In this document: piece by piece, positions 57,803 to 64,000 of the stretch
Layout of the letters: the number at the start of each line of letters is the position of its first letter
Numbering within the stretch: the first letter of the stretch is position 1
Assembly: GCA_015075625.1 (NCBI GenBank)
Contig: JABTTZ010000003.1
Location: 496,001 to 560,000, forward strand
DNA: 64,000 nucleotides
Source: Anaerolineales bacterium
GTDB lineage: Bacteria; Chloroflexota; Anaerolineae; Aggregatilineales; UBA2796
Direction: 5' to 3'
Made by a program: the position numbers and the translations under genes
The notes under the pieces: generated by a model
Database searches by the model: none
Told to the model about the DNA's origin: nothing
The model's input: only the letters and a program-made list of their open reading frames with translations

Positions 57803-59638
57803 ATGCCTATTCGCGTTCTCTCTGAGATTGTTGCTGCCCAGATTGCGGCGGGAGAGGTGGTTGAACGCCCCGCTTCCGTCGTTAAGGAATTGATCGAAAA
57901 CGCCCTCGATGCTGGCGCACGCACCATCCGTGTGGAGATCGAAGGGGGCGGACGGCGGCTGATCCGCATCACCGATGACGGATCGGGTATTCCCGCTGAT
58001 GAGATTGAAACCGCCTTCATCCGCCACGCCACCAGCAAACTCCAAACCATTGACGACCTCGATTCGATCCACACCCTCGGTTTTCGCGGGGAGGCATTGG
58101 CAAGCATTGCCGCCGTCGCCCATCTCACGGCGCTTTCGCGCACTATGACGGCGAGTGCCGGGGCGCGGCTGAAGATCGAAGGGGGGATGATCGCTGAGCG
58201 CGGCGCGGCGGGCGCACCTGTTGGCACGGTGATCACCGTTGAACATCTCTTTTACAACACGCCCGCTCGTCTCAAATTTTTGAAGGCGGATTCCACCGAA
58301 CGCCGCCACATCGATACAATCCTTGCCCGCTACGCAATGGCGTACCCCAATGTTCGCTTCACTTTGTCCCAAGATGGGCGCGTCAGCTTTACCACGTCGG
58401 GAAACGGTGATCTTGCTGATGTCTTGGTGGAGGCATTGGGCTTGGAGATCATGCGCGATATGGTCGCTGTCTCACCCTTGCCGCCCCCCCGTCCCGATCT
58501 CCCAGAGATCGCCGTCTACGGGTACACCAGCCTTCCGCACCTTAACCGCAACACGCGGGGGCATATCACGCTCTTTGTCAACGGGCGCAGCATCCAAGAC
58601 AGCAGCCTGACCTATGCCACTGCCCAAGCCTATCACACGCTGATGCCTGCGGATCGCTACCCGATCAGTGTCCTCTTGATCACCCTCGATCCCTCCGAGG
58701 TTGATGTGAACGTTCATCCGACGAAAGCCGAAGTGCGCTTTCGCTCCCCGGATGCAGTCTTTGGGGCGGTACAGCGTGCTGTTCGCCGTGTTGTGATCAG
58801 CCGTGCCACCGTTCCCACCTATGGCGGCGTGTCTCCCACCGACGCGGAGGGAATCGATACCCCTGCCCCATGGCGAACCGCCTCAGAAGGGATGTCTACC
58901 CCATCTGGGGCGACAAGCAACACCCCCGAACAGCTTGATTTTGAGTTTCCTTCCTACAGCGCCGGACGGTACGCCACACAGATCACCCCGCCCCGCGCAA
59001 AGACCGAGTACGAACCGCTCCGCGAGGAGGACATGCCGCCCGCTGACCTCCCCCGCCGGACGCTGCCGCCGATGCGCGTGATCGGACAGTTGGCGGCAAC
59101 GTACATCCTCGCGGAGGGTCCCGCCGCCCTTTATCTTGTTGATCAGCACGCCGCGCACGAACGTATCCTCTATGAACAGTACATGCGTGAATTCCAAAGC
59201 CGTCAGATGGTGACGCAGCAGACCTTAGAGGGAATCACTGTCCAGTTGACGCCAGCATCGGCTCGCTTAGCGGAGGAATATGCCGCTTCTCTCAACGCGG
59301 TGGGCTTTGCCCTTGAGCCGTTTGGGGGGACCACCTATCGGATACGCGCCATTCCTGCTGCCCTTGCCCGCACCGATCCTGTCGAAGCCGTGATCGCCGT
59401 CTTGGGCGACTTGGAGCGCGGACTTCCCCCCGGAGAGCGCGAAATTGAAGGGCAAATTGTCAAAAAGGCGTGCAAGGCGGGGGCGATTAAAGCCGGACAA
59501 GTCCTCAGCTTTGAGGAGATGGGAACGCTCATGCGCCTTTTGGAGCGCTGCGAACACCCCCGCACCTGCCCACACGGACGTCCGACGATGATCCTACTCA
59601 CCTCGGATCAATTGGCAAAGGAATTTGGGCGTACATAG
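57803..59638 (+). CDS. mutL: DNA mismatch repair protein MutL (endonuclease type)
   Basis: 611 residues. GHKL ATPase N-terminus: 'IAAGEVVERPASVVKELIEN', 'DDGSGIPADEIETAFIRHAT' and 'LGFRGEALASIAAV'. Variable linker (about 340-430). C-terminal dimer/nuclease domain with D447-Q-H-A-x2-E453-x4-E458, the nicking-endonuclease motif, and 'ACKAGAIKAGQVLS' plus 'CPHGRPTMILL' as the other metal residues. It therefore cuts DNA itself, as in bacteria without MutH. mutS is not in the window. Confidence 0.96.
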   Translation: MPIRVLSEIVAAQIAAGEVVERPASVVKELIENALDAGARTIRVEIEGGGRRLIRITDDGSGIPADEIETAFIRHATSKLQTIDDLDSIHTLGFRGEALASIAAVAHLTALSRTMTASAGARLKIEGGMIAERGAAGAPVGTVITVEHLFYNTPARLKFLKADSTERRHIDTILARYAMAYPNVRFTLSQDGRVSFTTSGNGDLADVLVEALGLEIMRDMVAVSPLPPPRPDLPEIAVYGYTSLPHLNRNTRGHITLFVNGRSIQDSSLTYATAQAYHTLMPADRYPISVLLITLDPSEVDVNVHPTKAEVRFRSPDAVFGAVQRAVRRVVISRATVPTYGGVSPTDAEGIDTPAPWRTASEGMSTPSGATSNTPEQLDFEFPSYSAGRYATQITPPRAKTEYEPLREEDMPPADLPRRTLPPMRVIGQLAATYILAEGPAALYLVDQHAAHERILYEQYMREFQSRQMVTQQTLEGITVQLTPASARLAEEYAASLNAVGFALEPFGGTTYRIRAIPAALARTDPVEAVIAVLGDLERGLPPGEREIEGQIVKKACKAGAIKAGQVLSFEEMGTLMRLLERCEHPRTCPHGRPTMILLTSDQLAKEFGRT

Positions 59639-59647
59639 AGCAGAACA

Positions 59648-61270
59648 CTAAAACGCTGCCACCGTCCCATCCTTACGCGGATCGCAGCCGCCGAACAATA
59701 CGCCCGACTCTGGATCGCGGCGGATAATATCACCACTCCCAAAGAGACCGCGCCCCTGACCACTCACCGGGCGGATCGGGTGACCAAGCGCCGCTAGTTG
59801 CGCCATTGCCGAGACGGGAAGCCCTTCTTCCAGCGCAATCACACTCTCTGCCGTCCCATCCATCAGACAGAAACGGGGGCGGTTCAGCGCCTCTTGCGGA
59901 TTTAGGTCGTCATCGACCATCGCGGCAATGACTTGGACATGCCCCTGTGGCTGCATGAATCCACCCATCACCCCGAAACTTGCCCAAAGCGCACCATCCC
60001 GCGTCGCCATCCCTGGAATGATCGTGTGATAGGGGCGCTTCCCCGGCGCAAGAGCATTGGGATGGTCGGGATCAAGACTGAAAAGCGCCGCCCGATTTTG
60101 CAAGAAAACGCCCGTCCCCTCAGCGACGATCCCTGAGCCAAACCCCATGTACAGGCTGTTGATGAACGAGCAAGCATTCCCCTCTCCATCAACCACTGTC
60201 AGATATACCGTATCGGAGGAAGTCGGCGGTGCCCCATAACTGGGCGGCTGCATTGCCCGATCTGGGCGAATCGCCACACGGCGCTGCGCCGCATAGTCTT
60301 TGGAGAGCAAATATTCGAGCGGGGCGGGGTTTGTCGCTGGATCAGCAACGTAGTGGCGGGTATCGGCAAAGGCGATGCGCATTGCCTCAATCATGAGGTG
60401 CAGCCGCTCTGGGGAATCTGCGGCAAGGGCAGCCAGATCGTACCCCTCAAGGATATTGAGTGCCTCTAATGCGGCTAACCCTTGCCCATTCGGTGGACAT
60501 TCCCACACGGTGATCCCGCGATAGGTAGTCTGAATGGGTGTTTCCCATGTGGAGCGGTGATCGCGTAAATCGTCCACCGCCATCACCCCGCCAAGCGCCT
60601 CCAGCGTTTTGGCGATAGCTTGGGCGGGCTCCCCCTCGTAAAATGCCGCCGCACCACCTTCCGCAATTATCCGCAGCGTCTTTGCCAAATCGGGCAGGCG
60701 GATGATCTCCCCGGCGCGGGGGGCGCGTCCGTTCGGGAGGTATGCCGCCGTGCCATGCCCTCTTTTCAGCAACCCTTCTGCCACCCCTCCCCACGAGGCG
60801 GCAAAGACGGGATGTACAGGGTAGCCTGCCGCCGCGTGATGAATCGCCTCCGCCAAGACCTCGCGGAGGGTCATCCGCCCGTACCGTGCCAAGAGATCAG
60901 CCCACCCCGCCACCGTCCCCGGCACGCTGACCGCATGGGGATGATGAATTGGCATTGCCGTAAACCCCTCTCTCCCCATGAAATCAAGGGTTAGGGCGCG
61001 AGGGGCGCGTCCACTTCCATTCAGGGCAGTGATCTGACGGGTTTTCGCCTCGTAATAAAGGGCGAAGCAATCCCCCCCGATGCCCGTTGAGGCAGGTTCA
61101 GTCACAGCGAGGACAGCGGCGGCGGCAATGGCAGCATCGGCGGCATTCCCCCCCGCCCGCAAGATCATCACCCCGGCGTTGGCGGCAAGAGGGTTGCTGG
61201 TAGAGACCATCCCCCGCCGCCCAACGACCATCGAACGGCGGCTGTTGAAATCAAAGGACATAGGACGCAT
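59648..61270 (-). CDS. Gamma-glutamyltransferase family protein (Ntn-hydrolase)
   Basis: 540 residues. N-terminal 'GMVSTSNPLAANAGVMILRA' and 'GGNAADAAIAAAAVLAVTEP' followed by 'GIGGDCFALYYE' are GGT hallmarks. The cleavage/nucleophile Thr is expected in 'SSDTVYLTVVDGEGNACSF'; the usual T-T/H-T-x-x-x-V-V-D pattern is D-T-V-Y-L-T-V-V-D here. 'GFGSGIVAEGTGVFLQNR' and 'PGKRPYHTIIPGM' are the substrate loops. No lipobox or clear Sec signal is seen, unlike periplasmic GGTs, so it may be cytoplasmic. GAAGGTAG precedes the ATG. It is downstream of kynU. Confidence 0.88.
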   Translation of the reverse strand: MRPMSFDFNSRRSMVVGRRGMVSTSNPLAANAGVMILRAGGNAADAAIAAAAVLAVTEPASTGIGGDCFALYYEAKTRQITALNGSGRAPRALTLDFMGREGFTAMPIHHPHAVSVPGTVAGWADLLARYGRMTLREVLAEAIHHAAAGYPVHPVFAASWGGVAEGLLKRGHGTAAYLPNGRAPRAGEIIRLPDLAKTLRIIAEGGAAAFYEGEPAQAIAKTLEALGGVMAVDDLRDHRSTWETPIQTTYRGITVWECPPNGQGLAALEALNILEGYDLAALAADSPERLHLMIEAMRIAFADTRHYVADPATNPAPLEYLLSKDYAAQRRVAIRPDRAMQPPSYGAPPTSSDTVYLTVVDGEGNACSFINSLYMGFGSGIVAEGTGVFLQNRAALFSLDPDHPNALAPGKRPYHTIIPGMATRDGALWASFGVMGGFMQPQGHVQVIAAMVDDDLNPQEALNRPRFCLMDGTAESVIALEEGLPVSAMAQLAALGHPIRPVSGQGRGLFGSGDIIRRDPESGVLFGGCDPRKDGTVAAF

Positions 61271-61341
61271 GGCAAATCTACCTTCAAGAGCTAGTGAGCG
61301 GGAGTATTCTGGGGCTAGAGCATGACACTGTTTTGCCCGCG

Positions 61342-62598
61342 TTAGGTCACTGCCGCCTGTTGTTTGAATGTCGGGCTATCCCACGCCTGCGTCGTAACAA
61401 TCGACACAAGCGTTTCTGCCGCCTCCCATACCTCGCTGTAACGAAGATAGAGCGGCGCAAACCCAAAACGGAGAATATCCGGGGCGCGAAAATCGCCTAC
61501 CACGCCCTGTGCAATGAGCGCCTGAATGATGGCGTAGCCCGCCGCCTGTTCAGAGTGGCGGAAACAAACTTGACTCCCCCGTCTGGCGCTATCCTCTGGG
61601 CTTGCCAAATCTAACTCCGGGCAGCCCGCCCGCACCTGGTCGATAAACAAATCAGTCATCTGCACGGATTTCTGGCGGAGCAGCGTCCTATCCGCCCGCA
61701 GCATGAGGTCAACGCCACATTCAAGGGCGGTCATGCTCAAGACGGCTTGTGTCCCTACCAACGCCCGCGCCGCGCCTTCTGCGGGAGCGTAATAAGGATC
61801 GAAGGCGAAGGGATGGGCGTGTCCCATCCAGCCAGAGAGGGGCTGCCGAAAGCCCGCCTGATGCCGCTCTGGGACAACCAAAAAGGCGGGCGCACCTGGT
61901 CCCCCATTCAGATATTTATAGCCACAGCCAACAGCGAAGTCCGCTCCCGCCGCGTTCAAATCGACAGGGACAGCCCCGGCGCTGTGCGCCAAATCCCAAA
62001 TAATGAGCGCCCCCTGTGCATGAGCATGGGCAGTGAGCGCTGCCATGTCGTGCATTGCGCCGGTGCGGTAATTCACATGGGTGAGCAGGACGACAGCCGT
62101 TTCCGTGGTAATCGCAGTGGGCAGATCGGCTGCCTGAACAAGGCGCAGATCATACCCGCCGCCAAGCAGATCAATGACCCCTTGTGCCATGTACAAATCA
62201 GTAGGGAAATTGTCGATTTCCGAGACGATCACCCGCCGCTCTGGACGAAGGCGAAGGGCGGCGACGAGTGTTTTGAACACATTCACCGAGGTCGAATCGG
62301 CAACAACGACCTCCCCCGATGCAGCCCCAATCAGGCGGGCGATTTTATCCCCCACGCGGCGGGGCATTTCGTACCAACCCGCCTGATTCCACCCCCGGAC
62401 AAGCAGCATCCCCCATTCCTCACGAATGGCTGCCTCTAGACGGGCGGGCGTCCCTTTCGGGAGCGCCCCCAACGAGTTTCCATCAAGGTAAATTACGTTC
62501 GGTGGAAGGATGAATTCATCCCGAAACGGGGCTAAGGGATCGCTGGCATCAAGCGCCTCGGCGTCGGCACGACTCAACGGGCGCGAGGGGTGGCTCAT
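61342..62598 (-). CDS. kynU: Kynureninase
   Basis: 418 residues; PLP enzyme (fold I) that cleaves kynurenine to anthranilate and alanine. Motifs: 'IYLDGNSLGALPKGTPARLE', 'ADSTSVNVFKTLVAAL' (PLP phosphate), 'LIIWDLAHSAGAVPVDLN' (Asp) and 'FAVGCGYKYLNGGPGAPAFL' with the Schiff-base Lys. It starts 7 bases after the rsbU-like stop. No tryptophan dioxygenase or kynurenine formamidase is present here, so the pathway must be completed elsewhere. Confidence 0.93.
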   Translation of the reverse strand: MSHPSRPLSRADAEALDASDPLAPFRDEFILPPNVIYLDGNSLGALPKGTPARLEAAIREEWGMLLVRGWNQAGWYEMPRRVGDKIARLIGAASGEVVVADSTSVNVFKTLVAALRLRPERRVIVSEIDNFPTDLYMAQGVIDLLGGGYDLRLVQAADLPTAITTETAVVLLTHVNYRTGAMHDMAALTAHAHAQGALIIWDLAHSAGAVPVDLNAAGADFAVGCGYKYLNGGPGAPAFLVVPERHQAGFRQPLSGWMGHAHPFAFDPYYAPAEGAARALVGTQAVLSMTALECGVDLMLRADRTLLRQKSVQMTDLFIDQVRAGCPELDLASPEDSARRGSQVCFRHSEQAAGYAIIQALIAQGVVGDFRAPDILRFGFAPLYLRYSEVWEAAETLVSIVTTQAWDSPTFKQQAAVT

Positions 62599-62605
62599 AG
62601 GGACT

Positions 62606-64000
62606 TCACTCCATCATTGGCGGGTTGACAGGCTTCAACATCGGCTTTTCCATCGGTGGGCGTCCGGTGCGCTTTTCACCGAGGCGTTTCAAGACAATCA
62701 AGGTGAGGTCATCAAATTGGGGGACAGAGCCGCTGAACTCATCAACACCGCGCATGACGCGATCTGTGATTTCTTGGGCGCTCAGCGTCCGATGTGTCAA
62801 AACGGTAGATTGCAACCCTACAACGCCGAATTCAGCGTTATCAGCACGCAGCGCATCGGTGATACCATCCGTGTAGGCGACCATGATATCTCCCGGCTCA
62901 AGGATAATGCGTCGCTTTTCTAGGCGCATCGTCTCCACCACGCCAAGTGCAATACCCTTTCCAGATAGTTCCGCCGTAGCACCCTCACTGTTGATCACCA
63001 ACGGCGGATTATGCCCCATACAGGCGTAGACAATCTCCCCGGTGCGGGGGTCCCACACGCCGTACCAGACCGTGACGAATAAATCCGTCCGGCTATCAGA
63101 AAGGAGAAGTTGGTTCACCCGCAGCATGGTTTCCACCGGATCGGTGCGGGTGAAAGCGGCAGCGCGGATGTTCGTCCGGCACAGCGCCATAAAGAGCGCC
63201 GCCGGAACGCCCTTATCGGCAACATCGGCAATGACGATCCCGATTCGATTTTCTTTCAGAGGGATAAAGTCGTAGAAATCACCGCCAACCTGCCGTGCGG
63301 CGCGGTAGAAGGTTGCTAACTCCCACCCTCTGGGAGAGGGAAGTTTATCGGGGAGGAAACTGCGCTGGATGCCTTGCGCCACTTCCAGTTCCCGCTCCAA
63401 GCGCTGCTGCTGGTTGACCTGTTCTTGAAGGCGTGCCGTCTCTAGGGCTAATGCTGCTTGGTGGGCAATCCCGCTCAGAATCTTCAGCCGTTGGTGGCGG
63501 TTGCCCGGTTCGCCTAAGGCGGGACGCTCCACCAGCATCACCCCAATGAGGACGCCTTTCGCCACAAAGGGTAGGGCAACAACAGTTTTTACCTCCAACA
63601 AGGCAACGAGTTCAGCCGGCAGTTGGGCGCGAGGGTGTTTGCTGATCTCTGGATCGGGATCATCATCATCGCCAGTCAGGATCAATGCCGTCCCGTGTGT
63701 CAGCATAGCAAGAGCAAAGGGGTGATCCTCATCCAGAGTAAACGTTTTGAAGATGGTTTCCCCTTCGGTGGACAGCCCGTATGCCGAGACACCATAAAAT
63801 TGCCGATCTTCTGCACGGTATTCAAGAATCACACACCACGACACACCGACAAGCATCGGCGTCAGGCGGGTGAGCGTATCGAACGTTCCGACAAGATCAA
63901 GCGTACTATTGACGGACTCGGCAACGGAAAGAAGTGCTGTCGTCACCCACGCTTCTTCTTGTTGGGCGGCGAAAAGCTGCGCCCCTTCAATGGCAAGCGC
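62606..64000 (-). CDS. RsbU-like PP2C phosphatase with GAF domain(s) (N-terminus outside the window)
   Basis: The frame is open to base 64000 and upstream sequence, e.g. 'ALAIEGAQLFAAQQEEAWVT', is clearly coding, so the protein is longer than the 446 residues after GTG at 63946. Visible: a GAF domain (about 'SVAESVNSTLDLVGTF' to 'MLVERPALGEP'), helices, and the PP2C/SpoIIE domain with 'ARQVGGDFYDFIPL', 'GIVIADVADKGVPAALFMAL' and 'DIMVAYTDGITDALRADNAE', whose Asp/Gly residues bind metal. Such enzymes dephosphorylate anti-sigma antagonists. No anti-sigma partner is seen here. It heads the kynU/ggt series. Confidence 0.9.
   Translation of the reverse strand, partial: ALAIEGAQLFAAQQEEAWVTTALLSVAESVNSTLDLVGTFDTLTRLTPMLVGVSWCVILEYRAEDRQFYGVSAYGLSTEGETIFKTFTLDEDHPFALAMLTHGTALILTGDDDDPDPEISKHPRAQLPAELVALLEVKTVVALPFVAKGVLIGVMLVERPALGEPGNRHQRLKILSGIAHQAALALETARLQEQVNQQQRLERELEVAQGIQRSFLPDKLPSPRGWELATFYRAARQVGGDFYDFIPLKENRIGIVIADVADKGVPAALFMALCRTNIRAAAFTRTDPVETMLRVNQLLLSDSRTDLFVTVWYGVWDPRTGEIVYACMGHNPPLVINSEGATAELSGKGIALGVVETMRLEKRRIILEPGDIMVAYTDGITDALRADNAEFGVVGLQSTVLTHRTLSAQEITDRVMRGVDEFSGSVPQFDDLTLIVLKRLGEKRTGRPPMEKPMLKPVNPPMME

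Overview
The window reads as a chromosome segment of a GC-rich bacterium, most likely a member of the Chloroflexota (Anaerolineae-like). Pointers are a minC-minD-minE cluster, Rab-like small GTPase and HerA-like ATPase genes, remnants of a Ser/Thr kinase fused to a formylglycine-generating-enzyme (SUMF1) domain, Thr-Pro-rich linkers, and many GC-rich interspersed repeats ending in palindromic C-run/G-run hairpins. The phylum is an inference from gene content; no rRNA is present to confirm it.

Layout. 1-0.5 kb: 3' end of a NitT/TauT-type ABC permease. 0.5-1.1 kb: a decayed kinase-SUMF1 gene. 1.2-7 kb (minus): glycosyltransferase, holB, an unknown protein, pfkA, dnaN and a membrane protein. 7.1-8.6 kb (plus): a GT39-like membrane glycosyltransferase. 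9-15.3 kb (minus): a compact seven-gene sugar operon, pseB-pseC-WbuX-HisH-HisF-methylase-SpsF, which looks built to make an amidino- and probably methyl-modified nucleotide sugar for surface glycans. 15.5-18.5 kb: a class A penicillin-binding protein. 18.6-20.4 kb: another membrane glycosyltransferase, which has no canonical start codon. 20.5 kb: tRNA-Arg(ACG). 20.9-24.1 kb: argJ-GNAT-argH. 24.3-28.5 kb: pterin dehydratase, a LarA-family racemase, and two consecutive ATP-grasp-type ligases. 28.8-35.5 kb: GNAT, a 1010-residue HerA-like ATPase, and a Tat-exported DUF1800/DUF1501 pair. 35.7-38.3 kb: prmC, a Rab-like GTPase, its unknown partner and a 36-residue membrane peptide. 38.7-42.7 kb (minus): a WXG-type protein fused to a zinc-metallopeptidase-like domain, a UDP-sulfoquinovose-synthase-like enzyme and a PLP enzyme. 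43.3-46.7 kb: glycosyltransferase, DUF5946 and flippase. 46.7-51.9 kb: an acquired-looking patch with an ABC-2 exporter, a NarL-type two-component system, two MITE-like insertions and an IS remnant. 51.9-64 kb: glycosidase-like protein, methyltransferase, minCDE, a histidine kinase, mutL, and a minus-strand rsbU-like/kynU/ggt series.

Common threads are envelope glycan synthesis (at least four glycosyltransferases, a flippase, the pse-like operon, a sulfosugar synthase, a PBP), household replication and division genes, and unusually heavy invasion by small non-coding repeats. The repeats sit in nearly every larger intergenic gap, split two apparent operons, and in at least one or two cases appear to supply a gene's stop codon.

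The best candidates for undescribed biology are the Rab-like GTPase module at 36.7-38.3 kb, the WXG-metallopeptidase at 38.7-39.8 kb, and the ATP-grasp pair at 26.1-28.5 kb.
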